NCBI GenBank assembly: GCA_038087015.1
Contig: JASBNA010000116.1
Span: forward strand, 1-64,000
Length of the DNA: 64,000 nucleotides
Source of the DNA: Cerrena zonata
Lineage: Eukaryota > Basidiomycota > Agaricomycetes > Polyporales > Cerrenaceae
Direction: 5' to 3'
Shown here piece by piece: positions 23,328 to 36,000 of this stretch. Position 1 is the first letter of the stretch; the number at the start of each line of letters is the position of its first letter. Both the position numbers and the translations under genes were made by a program. Under the pieces are notes generated by a model that worked only from the letters and a program-made list of their open reading frames with translations, was not told the DNA's origin and did no database searches.

Positions 23328-24505
23328 ACCTGCCAACTAGCTAGTTAACCTCTAAGCGCTAGTCGATGCCGTACTAGCTGCCAGCCTGAGTGACAGGTGA
23401 CAGATAGGAGGCGACTGATCCTGCTAGCGACTCGATGAGAATACTGACGAGAAATGACATGGATGAATAAGTATGAAGAGAATCCAGGTCCCACATAGTT
23501 GGCGAGTCCTTCACTGTTACCTACCGCCTACAGCACAGTGGTTCGGTATCACAAAGAAGGTAACGCGAAAATTCCTAAGAATACAACTGGAGTGAAGTCT
23601 CTATCAGCAGTGTTTCATTCGCCCTTAATGATAATTATTGCATCAACACCTTTCTTTCGATCTCCTGATATTTAAAACTACAGCCTGCCATTCTCAATAA
23701 CTAATCAGTACTGTGTCAACATTTATAGAGGGACCGTTCAGAAACCATACCATTGAATCGTCCAAGTGCGGCATCCGAGATATCCTTGTAGCCAGGAGTA
23801 CGACTCTAGGTAGAACTTCGATGGTCTGCTGTCAAGAAACAGGTTCGGAAACGACCAGGCTCAAACTAGGTTGTTCCGGGGCCAAGTGGTGCTGGTGAAA
23901 CTTCATCACGGATAAAGTTAACATAATGTTGAAGATCTTGGCGCCATCGTAGGCTTCACGAAGATACGAAGAATGGTCATGTAGCCGCCCTTTTCGGTGG
24001 AAAAATGCAAGAGATGAACCTCAATTTCCCAGTTGATCGGTTCAATAGGATAGCACTATGCTAGGGGTTCCGCATGTGAAGCACCTCACGCAGTACAAAA
24101 CGCTATTGACGCGAGAAAACCGATGCATGGGGTGTTCAGAGGCATAAAAAACAGTAAGGGCTTCGATCTTCAAGGTCTGCTAGCGGGACTGAGGCAGCCC
24201 ATTTCACTTGGTGTATATGTTTTGTAGCGAACATGCATACAACGACAACTAGTATAAGAAAGCATATGTTCAAAACACATGTCCAACCAAATACGTCTCC
24301 GTGAAATCACCTCGGCAATGACTGTGAAGCTCCCTCTAGATTTTAATCCTCGAAAACGACAAGACACAACAAGATACCATACTTGCATTTTCTGCAATAA
24401 GCATTACCAAAGAGGCGAAAAGAGAAGAAAAAAACGTACCGGAATCTCTATCGCAACGCCTATTGATTACGAGAGGGGCGAGCCAATATAACTACAGGCC
24501 CTGGG
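23328..24505. other. intergenic region, no gene recognised
   Basis: This lies between the divergent side of the PUF gene and the 3' end of the WD40 gene. Only short open frames without motifs are present, for example 23713-23898. Confidence 0.5.
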
Positions 24506-26040
24506 CTAGCGATATGATAAAGAGTGGACTCGATTTCTGCAACACACAGCAAGTCAAGATAGCACAGAAGGACAATGACTCCGACTGCCGTGAGGATAAC
24601 AGACAAAAGGAAACTACCAACCATTGTCCGTCCGAGGTGCTGCCTCGCTCCTGAGCCAGAAGGACGGACTGGAGGTTGAGGGCGTTTCGGTTGACGTCCA
24701 GGTTCTTACGGTTTTATGAGTACATTGTCCGAGAAAGGATGGAAATTGTACTTACCTCAAATGTTCCACACCAGACCTTGATTGTGTCGGAAGCTGTCAC
24801 AATCATACATGCGTGGTTGTTGAGAACGTGTGTTGACCACTTGAACTGGGGATTTATCTGGAAAGTCCTTCAGAAGGGCTGCCATCGATAAAATGAAAGT
24901 ACAGACCTTTCGTATGCGATATAATATTGACAAGCTTCCCGGTATGCATGTTGAAAACCTTGGCTATACCACGATCTCCACCAATGACCATCAAATCGCC
25001 ATCGAATGGGGTTGCGATGTGCAGTGGAACATTGTCTTCGATCTGGTAGTGAAACTTCCTGTCCAGTATGAGATCTGGTAGGAGGTATCGATCTACACCG
25101 TTGTGTAAGTTGGATGTGTATATATCCTTCCCTGTCGGTGCAAGGGCAGCATACCCACTGTAGACCTATTAGCAACCTTTGTAATGCAGAAACCGTCAGT
25201 GCTTACATGCGCGAATCCACTGATTTCGTCCATCTATGGTCCCAAGGGGAGAGATGATAGCAAGCACTATCAAGATATGTCAGTAGATGATTGGTAGACC
25301 ACATCCAATGTAAGTTACTTACACTTCATGGGTTTCCAGATAGAAAAGAAGGACCTCCTCACCGCCAGAAACAAAGCAGAGGCTTCTGACAATAAAGTCT
25401 TCCTCAGGGGGTGATTGCAATGTTGGGGACAACATTCCTAATGCAATCGAGTCAGTCAGGAGGAAAACAAAGGTCCACAATACTCACCATTCTGTCCCAC
25501 ACACCAAAATTTGACCGACCCGCGGCTCACACTACCGATACGTCCATAAGATGGGTCGTACTTGATATCTTCGACAGCATGATAGTGGCCAAGAGCTCGC
25601 GACTTCAGGCAGTAGGTATCCTTGGCGAATTTCAGTATAACATAGTTATAGTGCATGCGAATAAACATACCTCCGTTTCAACATATGTACATAAGGCAAG
25701 ATGTCATGCCTCACTTCCATAGCAAAAAGCTGGGTGTTGTGAGTCATCTACTGGCCCCTCTATCAATGCAAGAGCAGAGCTTGGGCCACCGAAGACGTCT
25801 TCAAGGGCATATAGCGCTTCACCTGTTGCCATGTCCCATATCATGACAACACCATCGGTACCTGTGACCAAATATAGATGTGCAGCAGTGTGGCTCATTA
25901 AACGACAACTTACCACCACTGAGGAGGATATCCCCCTTAGATGTGATGGCAAGACAAGTCACCTGGCCCGTGTGTCCTGCACACGAGAATAGCGGCTTGA
26001 TTTGCGAGAAGCCCCGAGTACGAGTATTTGGGTGAGACAT
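24506..26040 (-). CDS. WD40-repeat protein with C-terminal transmembrane helix
   Basis: The gene begins MSHPNTRTRGFSQIKPLF at ATG 26040. Blades follow in several exons: CAGHTGQVTCLAITSKGDIL, GTDGVVMIWDMATGEALYAL, HYHAVEDIKYDPSYGRIGSV with VKFW, SGGEEVLLFYLETHE, ATPFDGDLMVIGGDRGIAKV and HACMIVTASDTIKVWCGTFE. The last exon encodes a basic Pro-rich linker (RPQPPVRPSGSGARQHLGR) and a single hydrophobic helix, LLSVILTAVGVIVLLCYLDL, then a short basic tail ending at TAG 24506. A propeller tethered to a membrane by one helix suggests a cytosolic scaffold at an internal membrane. The partner cannot be read from the sequence. Confidence 0.75.
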
Positions 26041-26805
26041 CGAGTGGTGTTGTGGTTGGTAGTGACATGTCGACAAGACACCGACTTGTACTTATATGAG
26101 GTCGCCAAGACGGATGAGAATGCTCCTTAAAACAAATGTGGGTTTGATGCTATGTATACCGTATGTCGAGTCTTGACAAGATATTCGGCATTCTGTCAAT
26201 AAACGGGAAGGCAGCCTGAGAGACAAATCGCTTTTTTTCTCGTTGCGAAGGCTGCCAGTGATGGATTTATTTGGGAGAATGTGCTATCGGCGTATCATAG
26301 AGCATTCACATGAAAGTAAGCCTCTGTAAAAATGGACGGAGTGATGGGTGGGAGGACAATAGACTCGAGATTTTTTGGGAAATAGGCAGAGCAAGCTAAC
26401 GACGAGATGCTGTTGACGACTATTGGATTTTGACGAACCTCTTGGATGTTGACAAAAAGAATATCGGTGGTGGTTATGCTTGCCTGCAAGCCGGCCGCCT
26501 CGAAGGACAAGAGTTGTTTGTCTGCTCGTCAACAACACAAGAGGCACAATAAGAGCGAAATCACTGCTGAACTTAGAGTGATGGTTCTGATTTCGATATC
26601 AGTTGGGTACAGAAGAATGACGAATGCCAGTGTGGACGCACCATGGACATCCCGACTGGGAAAACGGGTGGGAAGTTGTTGTACAAACCACAAGGTAGAC
26701 GGCAATAAGGAGGTCGGGCCACCGCTATGGAACAACAATCGACGTGTGCTGGGTGGTAATGGGTTGAAATGCTGACGTCCACTCCACACTGCAATTCTCC
26801 CTTGC

Positions 26806-26967
26806 GATATCATATCGGTGGTTCCTAAACCTTAAGACAAAAGGAATGTAGTCAGCATGCAGCCTCGTCCAGAAAAGTAACAGTATCATCCTCGATTGAT
26901 CTCCCAGAGAAACAGTTTGACATCCGATATGGTTCCCAAATCTTAAGACATAAGGAGCATCGTATTC
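26806..26967 (+). repeat. ~45-bp imperfect direct repeat, two copies
   Basis: About 26811-26854 contains ATCGGTGGTTCCTAAACCTT then AAGACAAAAGGA; about 26921-26967 contains CGATATGGTTCCCAAATCTT then AAGACATAAGGA. The units are ~110 bp apart in the same orientation. Confidence 0.65.
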
Positions 26968-27394
26968 TCTCAATGGAAGGATGGTGACGATGAAAGTCAA
27001 TGCATGTTCTTCTTGTACTCTGGGATCCGACTGGTATACAAACAACATAGACATACATACATACACACAGAAACATACTGGTCAATACCGAGGATGAAAA
27101 AGAGGAAAGGAAAGAAGCGGAGACGCATGGAGACATCGAGCAATGTTTACTGAGGGTCGGACGGAGTCATGAAAATTAGATGGACGAGAGACGGGGCGGA
27201 GGGGTGGAAGATGGAGTGTTATCAGATACATTCTTCATAGTCGAGGTATTGGTTAGAGGAGCATTCTCCTCAAGTAGTTACATATATAGCTGGAGATATT
27301 CACTGTTCTAAACAATCTACAATACGTGAGGAGACCACCGACGTGCGTGATTTCTGACGCGAACCCAATGTTATCCAACTTGGGAGTTGAAATG

Positions 27395-27432
27395 AGGAAG
27401 GAAGGAAGGAAGGAAGGAAGGAAGGAAGGAAG
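27395..27432 (+). repeat. (GGAA)n microsatellite
   Basis: About nine consecutive GGAA units run from 27395, ending with GAAGAAAAAGG. Confidence 0.95.
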
Positions 27433-27637
27433 AAAAAGGTACAGACACCGGGCGATAGATATACTCGTTTGCGAGTGGACGATCGTGGGCGTGTCCACGA
27501 TTTCCTGTCCGTTTCCAAACCAAGACGGCCACCAGTAAGATCCATATATACCCCCTTCCAGCCACAATGCCTCTCCCCACTTCCCGAACCCCGACTCTTC
27601 CTTCCTCTGCCCTAGCCACCGCCGTCCCAGACGCACC

Positions 27638-28510
27638 ATGCCCTACTACTCGCCCTACGTTCTCACACTCCCCACCACTGACTACTCTCAGCCCGGCTCA
27701 TCCTACCCCCAGCCCATCCAGGTCATCCAGCTTGAAGAGGTAGAGGCGCCTCCGGTCCCCCAACGCTCGTCCTCCTCCTCCGCTTCCGTGCCGCTTACCT
27801 CTGCCTACTCTGATTGGTACGACTCTGACGACGACTCTGACGACGACGAAGCACACAGCGAGTCCGAGTCCGAGGAGGAAGAATCAGAATGCTCCTCCTA
27901 CTGCTCCTCCGACGAAGAGGACATGCAGGAGCGTAACAATGCCGTATACGATGACACCTACGGGACAAGAATCTCCCGTGTCCTCGCATGGCGAGACAAT
28001 TTTGCAAAGGCCGTCGGCGTCCTTCCTGACGACAGTGAGTGCCCATTCCATTCAAACCCATCCATTTCCTAATCCGTTCCAACATCCAACATGTCACTCA
28101 TTTGCATTCCCTGCAGCCGAGCTTCTCTCCCACACGCCGCACGCCTTGAAGCGTAAGATTAACTATGAGGACGTCTTCGATGATTCGGTGAGTACATACG
28201 CTTCCCTTCATGTCGTGCTATATTTATGCACCGTTCTCACCATCCCGTCCCACTCTACCTTCCTTAGACGTCTTCCTCTTCCAAACGTTCCCGCTCCACA
28301 TCGCCCGAACCTTCATCGTCATCCTCAACTTCTTCCTCGTCCTACTTCGAGAATGTGCCCCCAACTTGGCCCCAACGTCACCTGAGCGCACACTCTTGCC
28401 CAGCTTGCGACGAGGGCTTCAACACGAAACAAAGTCTACAGTAGCATGGGCTGGATCCCAAGCTGAGCGATGCTTGTCGGGTTGCCGTCTTGTACAACCT
28501 TGAGACGTAA
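27638..28510 (+). CDS. acidic fungal zinc-finger protein, finger interrupted by an in-frame TAG
   Basis: ATG 27638 starts MPYYSPYVLTLPTTDYSQ. Exons are 27638-28034, 28117-28187 and 28268 onward, with clean GT-AG introns. A strongly acidic stretch (SDWYDSDDDSDDDEAHSES) is followed by RVLAWRDNFAKAVGVLPDD, ELLSHTPHALKRKINYEDVF, a Ser-rich region and CPACDEGFNTKQSLQ. A TAG at 28442-28444 then stops translation. The same frame continues HGLDPKLSDACRVAVLYNLE to TAA 28508. In related fungal proteins, as I recall them, this is one continuous C2HC/C2H2-like finger. The stop thus falls between the second Cys and the His. This is either a null allele or a base error. Function unknown; a nuclear regulatory role is only inferred. 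Confidence 0.7.
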
Positions 28511-30534
28511 TAGCCCCCTTTGTCGGGGTTCCATCACCTATTACCTCCTAATCACACCCACACCCTCATTAATTTTCTTTGTTCTTACTACTTACTACCT
28601 TATACTTTTTTCCAGCTCTCCATTTCAATGATTGTTCAAACCTCTTTCGTGATGACCTTTTTTTCTTTTTCGTCTTTCATCTATGGTTTTCCTTTCACAT
28701 CCCACGCACTCAACAACTCTCGGCATCCTTCTCAATGGTAGAATAAACCATCCCCACCACCTAGTTCCACAATCCACGCCACAATCATCATCTATCCCAC
28801 ATTGTTATTGTCATGTACAATCCCCTACCTAATTGATAACTCATCACTCTTATTCTCTCTTGCTGCTCCTCCTCCCTATCGTAATCCTTCTTCGATTGTA
28901 CTACTCCATCCATTAAGATTAATGGAAACCCACGTTATTAATCCAATGCGTCCGTTATTCCGTTCCTACTCTTACTCTTGCCTGGCTCTTACCCCTGTGT
29001 ATTTGACCCTGAGTATCGAGTTGGAACTTCCTTCCAAGACGCCTCATACGAGCGTCCGACATGTTTCACTAAATTCATGGTTCCTTACATCTTAAGTAAC
29101 ACACACGGTAGCAGTTACGTTATGCAAATTGTACCTGTCTCCATCAGCAAACCTACACCTTCCTTGTTGACGAGATTGTGCCTTTTTGTACTTTTTGTAC
29201 TTGTCGCAAGCATATCTCACCTTACAAGTAGCTATAAGGACAGTACAAGTAAATTAGTGTAAAAAAGTATATTTTTTCGACCCCAGTATGGAGCAAGTAC
29301 AAGTACAATATTTCAAATGCAAGAAAACTTTTTACTAGTGTATGATTGTGAGACTGTACCTTTTAGCTTGGCTTTGGAGGGTTTGGTTGAGCCATATAGA
29401 GGAGCGGATGGCTACTATGGTGACATCAGGACTATTTATACTATGTACCTTTCGTGAGACCCTCTTTCTTTGTCTGCGTGGACTAGAACTTGCGGTCCCA
29501 ATGCTCGTGCCAACCCTGACAAAGACGATACACCTCCCGCAGATAAAGCGGGAGGTTGTATAGAGTTGCGATCACTCAGGGATGGCGATAGAGTGAACGG
29601 AGGACGGCTTCGTTTGAGTAAGACTCGGAGTGTTTGAGACGAACTAGGCCTGCACAAGACCACAGTGCTCTTTCATTGGCCGGGGTAGTTTTGAGAATCG
29701 AGAGTGTGTGGGCGAACACGGTCATTATCCACAGGGTATTATGCATATGCTGAAGTTCAGCGAGAGGTTGGAAACTTGTCGAGACATAGCCTGTGGGGGG
29801 AGGGGACTAAGAATGACGAACTTCGTAAGTCAATGGCCTTCATGAGGGCGCTCTATCGGAAATGAGTCGGTGCGTACCTCATGAATTCGACAAGCCGAGT
29901 TTAAGTCATCCCTCATCCAGATGTTATGTCGAGCTGAATCGAGGTACGTCCTCGTACATTCGTGTGAACCGTGTAATGGGATGGTTAAGTACCACACTGA
30001 CACGATATGCATTGCCCCCTCCTCCTTCACCCCACAACCCCTTCGTGGCTTTCATCCCACCCTCTAACTACCCTCAGTTTCGTTGATGACTAAGTAGGTA
30101 TGTTCCTTTCGCAGCTTGAGCTCCCGCCACGGGACGTAATGATGCAAGAGCTAGTGTCAATACCTACATGGTCCGCGTTTGTGAGAGCTAGCAGGCGTAG
30201 CTTCTGTGTCTTGACTTGAGTTACTAGTATGATCAACACGTACATTGTGACTGTCTTTCGTAAGTAACTTGAACTTCGTGCTCCAGCGTCTCAACACTAG
30301 GTTTAGGCTCCTGTTACCCTCTACGGTAAGCAACAAGACCTGTAGGTGAGTTATTTATGAAAGGTATACTAGTAGTAGACTTATACCGCTTTTGTGAATG
30401 TATATAAAATATGTCTTTAAATCTAAATATATTTGTTTCTTTAATCTACTTCGTGCTTGAGTAGCTGAGTCACAATTATAGTGCTTCTGTACGATTAAAA
30501 TTGCACTTGCACTGAGCTTGCGGTCGTTATTTCA
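28511..30534. other. 2 kb intergenic, repeat-like, no gene recognised
   Basis: The first ~600 bp is pyrimidine-rich 3' flank of the zinc-finger gene. About 29170-29340 repeats GTACTTTTTGTACTTG and CAAGTACAAGTACAA words, related to those at 30535-30640. The two may be opposite ends of an old element, but no transposase or clear border was found. Confidence 0.4.
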
Positions 30535-30632
30535 AATACTTGTGCTTGCACAAGTATTGTACCTCATGATGCAAGTAACGCTATACTTGTGCTTTTCCGT
30601 ACTTATTGTACTTGTACAAGCACAATAAGTAC
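30535..30632. repeat. two adjacent palindromes built on CTTGTRC words
   Basis: AATACTTGTGC/GCACAAGTATT (30535-30558) is a perfect 11-bp inverted repeat around TT. GTACTTATTGTACTTGTA at 30599 is followed at once by CAAGCACAATAAGTAC, a near-perfect 34-bp palindrome with one mismatch. The block is followed by AAAAAAGCAGGGTGTAG, which looks like a transposon terminus. Confidence 0.7.
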
Positions 30633-30639
30633 AAAAAAG

Positions 30640-31916
30640 CAGGGTGTAGTTTTACTGATGGACTCATCACCAAACCAAACCAACTTTGAACCTAATGGCT
30701 TATGAAGAACCCTCCGGTGCTGTACCGCTCTCAAACTCAAACTGGGTGAGCCCCGTTACGAGGGAGAAGGGGCATAGATGAGATGGACCTAAATGAAGGT
30801 TTTGGATTACTTTGTCTGGGTTTCTATCTCCGCTATACTTCTCCTGCTCTCCCACGCCCTCCCTGCCAAAATCCCGTTCTACACTCTCATCATGCCGAAG
30901 AATTGGAGAATGGGGCCCTTCGCAACCCGATTTTGGCTCTAAATAAGCTATCCAATTACCTAGTCTTAGAGCCTTTACAATTCCATTTAAGTTTAGACGG
31001 TGAGCGGGGAATGGTGACGAAACATCCAAACTAACTTTATTTTCAAGCATTTCTCCCGTCGCTAGCGTGGTACCGTCCTAATACTGACAGGTTTTCTCCC
31101 GAGAGTAGTAGAAACCAACATCCAGACAACCAGAGTGCGCTTTCCCACATTCAAATTAATGGGCATTGACGTTTCTTGGGCTTAGTAGGCTTGTAGTCCG
31201 TTGGGAGAAGGAGGGCTTCTAGCTCGTCCGTGGGAGGGGTCTTCCGAGTCCGATTAATTGTACAAAGATTCAGATACAGTAGTAGCCTTAGATGATATAC
31301 TGATTCACTCGGGGTTGGTATACTGTTATACCGAGCTCGAAGCTGTTTCGTTTCGCGTCGAGCTCGTGTTTTCGCTGTTAGGCGTTGGAACTCGGCTTGT
31401 GGGTATACTCAGAGGCCAGCGGGCATCCCACAGAACCTCAACCTCTATAGCAATAGACCAGCTTTTTCAATTACTATTGCGTTTTTCATTGAATGAATTA
31501 TGGCATACCCTTCATTCAATAAACTATATATTACAATTGACTATTGGACACAATCTACGCGTGATTCAGAATATCAGGAAAGTCTTCAAGAAGCTTGCAA
31601 GAAGCTTGCCCCTCTTCCTCTCATATCTCAAGACCTGTCCGCGTAATACAAACCAGCAAGATCGGACTGGATGGAGAAAGGTGGAATCTTTCAAAGCTTC
31701 TACACCATGCGCATTGGCAATTTGAGCTCCTCGAGGCCAGCGTGAGAAAAGGAAAAATATCCCTTCTCACCCGTGTTTTGCCAGTGTGTGATGACGTCCG
31801 GCAGGACAGTGACATACTGACACATCTCGCTCAGGCTCGTGTTCTTGAAGCTCGCCTTTGTTGGCTCCCGAATCGGGTGCGTCGGGGGAAAATGGGAGAA
31901 GCAAGAAGATTTACAG
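30640..31916. other. unassigned region with overlapping unplaced open frames
   Basis: Plus-strand frames at about 31258-31725 and 31595-31933 are the longest (LARSLPLFLSYLKT, WQFELLEASVRKGKISLLTR). They overlap and match no family I know. They may be relics of one element interrupted by the MITE at 31917. Nothing else recognised. Confidence 0.3.
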
Positions 31917-32489
31917 TACAGCAGTTTGCATAACTACATGAAATTCGATCAAGTTTTTTCCCCTTTCCTCCATTGTGACAGTCGTCACTGATCGTCACAA
32001 ATGGTGCGTTTATGACTGATGATTCAATGGTGTGTGCAACTCTGAGCTCGTTACGCTCTATCTATGGCTCATTCACGGTTTTGATCATGATTCCATGAGA
32101 GGTTGAGACAGGTGCTCTGCAGGATGCGGGATAACACTGCTTGAGAGACAGAGACAACCACATGTTGTATTGTCAATAGATACTTAGTATGTACAACTTG
32201 AACATGTTTTTGAGACAAGTCTAATGGAGCAATGAGCTCCCCTTGCTATCATAGTCTTCCCATCTTGGTAACAATGCATTAATTAAGGCATTCCAACATT
32301 GTGTGGACCCTTATTGAACTCGGCCCTCATTGTATATGTATATGTAGTACAGTAAGCCTCAGAGTCATAGATACTGCGGCTTCCATTCTAGGCTATGTTA
32401 CATGCTTGTCACTAATTGACTGATATAGGCAAGTGCAGAGAAAGAAAATAAACTTTATTGAATTTCATGTAGTTATGCAAACTGCTGTA
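31917..32489. mobile_element. 573-bp MITE related to the hAT element (copy A)
   Basis: It starts TACAGCAGTTTGCATAACTA and ends with the reverse complement, TAGTTATGCAAACTGCTGTA; the terminal match is about 30 bp. The first ~54 bp are unique to the MITEs. The rest is the reverse complement of 14513-15031, the 3' end of the hAT transposase gene. No 8-bp target duplication is visible in the immediate flanks, so it may be old or moved by recombination. Confidence 0.85.
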
Positions 32490-33045
32490 ATCATGGCCCA
32501 TGGTCACAAGTCCCGGGACTATCAATCACGCTTACCGCTGCTGCTACATATTCTTGGTTCTTCTTATTGGCAAGCAACAAGGTTGGCGAGCCACCTGGTT
32601 CTGCCATGCGTACAATTACACTCAACATCAGCTAGAAATGCCAGTTACTTCAGGCTGCATTGCGTCACACATATCTTATATCATTCAAAAGCCATTCATT
32701 TCTTCTATCCAATACAGAAAAAACCAAGCCAATATATGTAGAAATGAGTGGGATATGAGTGTCCCAAGTTACCCCCCAAAAGCACACACCCTGACGCGGC
32801 GCGCTTGAGGTGCGAGGTTTTATGCAAACGGCAATAATCTCAATAGGTTGGTAAGCATGCGAGGGTTATGGGATTATTTAATGATACCCCATGTACGACA
32901 AAAGCTCAGAGTGGTGAGATTAATTCTGTACCAAATAATGGTTCCAAGAATGAGATGAAGTGAAACGTATCCGCAGCCGATCACTCCTGCGCCCTCAATC
33001 TGGGGGTGGAAAGATAACGATATCAACTCAGGGGGGGGGGAGACA
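32490..33045. other. spacer, no gene recognised
   Basis: Only short overlapping frames lie downstream of the demethylase stop. A run of G is present near 33032. Confidence 0.5.
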
Positions 33046-36000
33046 TTAGCTATCCGAATGTCCCTGTTGCTCCATTTCTTGACTAACGCATGATAACCAA
33101 GAGAACCACATCATACTTCTCAGCTGGAGAATGTCTTCCTTCCAAGCCATAGACTGATTTTGCTCCCTGAATTCCCTCGTCAGCATCTCGCAACGGCCTA
33201 TGTTTTCTGGGCTAACGAAGTTGCAAGCCACTTGGATGGAGTCTGACCGGTTGCATACCTTGAGAAGACGAATAGAGGTCACATTAGCAACGCTCGACTC
33301 CAATGCAAGCTGGGTAAATAAAAAAAAGGGTACCTGGTGAGCACACCCGGCAGGGATGAACACCGCCTCTCCGGGCTTCTGGTAGATTCGAAAGCTCTTT
33401 ACCCCATAATCGCTGTAAAGTTTCTGACGAAGGTCGGAGCTCATATAGAGCTGCTGGGAATGGATGGGATCATGTTGGTATTGACCTTTGAACTCCTTTC
33501 TCAAAAATTGTCTCAGTTTCTGAGCGTCTTCTGCCCTATATAAATCCCACGCAGCACAGCCCGGTTGACCTGTAGGAGTTTCAGAGGAATAGAGCATGAT
33601 GTTGATAGCGTCCGCCATGTCCATGTGGAGTCGTGCAGTCCCCTTGCTACCTTGACACTCGTACGAGGCCATCGCGTTATACATCTTCGGCCCTACAGCT
33701 AACCATGACTTGAGCGTCTTTCGGTTAGACAAGGAACATATATACCTAGATCAGGAGCAACTGTATTACTGGGAAAGTGTGAAGCAATGTTGAGCACCCC
33801 GTCACGTCTGACATAGTTGGGCACTGGGACGGCCCTGTTGAAATCATCATAGAGTTCAGGGAATGCCGCCTTGAAGTCTGTTGATAGCGGCCACTTCTGT
33901 GGCCATATCGACATAAGAGTTTACATCTCAACAAGAGAACATTAAAGATATACCTTGAGTTTCCAGCAGCTCTTTCGACCTTCATAGTCTCCAAACCATG
34001 AGAAAAGTTCACCAACAGTAACCCGTTTGTTCTGCTCTGATTGACATTCAAGGATCAGACAATTCTGGTTACCATATTTCGTCCTGAGGTACTCAGGTGT
34101 CCATTGAAGTTGGAATTTGTGAAGCAGTTCGGTAACAACAAGAGGCTCGCCTTTGATCCAGGCTTTATGGAAAACGTCATCTGTGAGAATTGAATCTTCA
34201 AAGACCTGAACAGGATGAGTGGGAACAGGTACATCGTAGGGTAGAGGATTCGATGTAGCTGTCGAAAGTGTTGCAGTTGAAGACAAAGAACTACTACTGT
34301 TTTGGTCGCTAGGCTCATTCGGAACCTCTGGGATTTGTCCAAGAGTTGGGTCCGCATTATTGGCAGTTATCGGCGGCCCGAGAGCAGCAGGTTCACCATT
34401 AGCAAGTAACGCCTCCATTTCGGCAATAGCTTGTGACAGCTCGTCTATGCTGAACCTCGACATTGGCGAAAAATCTCTCGCCCGATGCTCACTCCGTCGA
34501 GTGCATGACAGGAAGAAGGGATTGATACGTGCGTGGTTCTTGCTCTTCGATTGGAGAGTAACAATTTCCGCGTCGTTCGCGCCCGTGAGTTTGTCAACCT
34601 GTTCGAAACATTCCGAACACGCTTCTCTGCCGCAATTGCGACACATCCAGGTGCACGAGAAAGTAGAGGTCATGCATGTATCTAGTGGAAGCACGCACGA
34701 AAGACAATATTAGAATTCGCCAGATGATGAATGCCACGAAGGTTTAGAATAGAAAAAAGATTCACTGACCACACATGGCTCTAACTTGACTCTCTCGGGG
34801 TCGATGGATGACTTCTGGTCTCTTTAGATGTTCGCGCTCTGCCCGAAGTATCGGCAGCAGAGCTTTAGCTACAGTATGCTATGGAAACGCGTATATTCTA
34901 GTGGAGATTAAGCGAGGATGACATAATTGCATGCGTACCTTGACGCGTAGCATATGCGATTTGTGCAGCGGGGTGTTCCATTGCAGTGGGAAGCTCATCA
35001 AAGGACCGTCAGCCTTCTGACTCTCGACGAAGCTAATACCAAGAATATTCCGATGCTCATCTTTGAGGAAGAACCTGATACCTTGGAACCGACAAATATC
35101 GCCAGCCCATCTCCGCGTGCACGACACGCATCTGGGAAAGTCTTCCGAACGATACCGATTGGACATGCACCTAGCAAATTGTAATTCAGGATGAAGTTTT
35201 GGCATCCTCTCTCTAGCAGAAACGCCTAAAAAGAAGGCACTAAAAATAAGACCGGTTCATTTCAATAGGGAATGAGCTGACCTTCAAATGCCGCATCAGT
35301 GGCGTTCTCCCCTGTTGCAGGCTTGGAAGAAACCATAGAGCTAGGAGCTATCACACGTCAGCTCGATAAGCATCATAAATAGTAATTGCAATAGTATAAA
35401 ACCCCACTGCACCATTTTGTGGAGTGATTTGAGCCGCCCCATTACGTTTCTTCGCATTGTACCTCCGCAGTGATGCTGCCGTTGAAATGGAAATAAGACT
35501 AGCTCGGAAGATTCATTACCTCAATGCGAAACCTTACCGGGAATTTCCACATTACTCTTTTTTGGTCTAGATTTTTTCTTTGGTATGAGCTCCTCTTCTA
35601 GAGACGACTGCAGTGATCGCTTTGGGGCAGGCGCAGGTGCGCTCGGCTGAAGCGCTACATAAGCGATAGTGGGAGGGCCATAGAAAACATTAGGAGGAGC
35701 AAGTTGGCCACGCTGCTGTGCTTGTGGCATTACGGGATGCGGAGGTAAAGGGCCATGCACTGCAGTTCAGAAAAAGAAGCACGTTTAGCGGTCTGGAAAA
35801 CTGATTAGAAATGAGTTGGAGCCACACAATTCGGATTTGCCGTCAAGACTGGGAGATAATCATTTGGGAATCCTTGCGGGAAGTATCCTGGATGATCATA
35901 TTGCGGAGGATAACCTAACGAAGCTGTGTCAACCAAACCTTGCGGAAGTAGGGACACGAAGTTAGACGAACTCTTGGACAAGTCATCAGAAGAGTCTAGT

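Larger units (their letters stand above)
26041..27637. other. intergenic region with direct repeat and (GGAA)n
   Basis: No gene recognised. It contains the direct repeat at 26806-26967 and a GGAA microsatellite at 27395-27432, about 200 bp upstream of the zinc-finger gene. The latter may be part of its promoter region. Confidence 0.55.

Noticed and set aside
31258..31933. Possible gene upstream of MITE copy A
   Set aside because: Two overlapping frames with neither a start context nor a known domain; kept only as an unassigned region.
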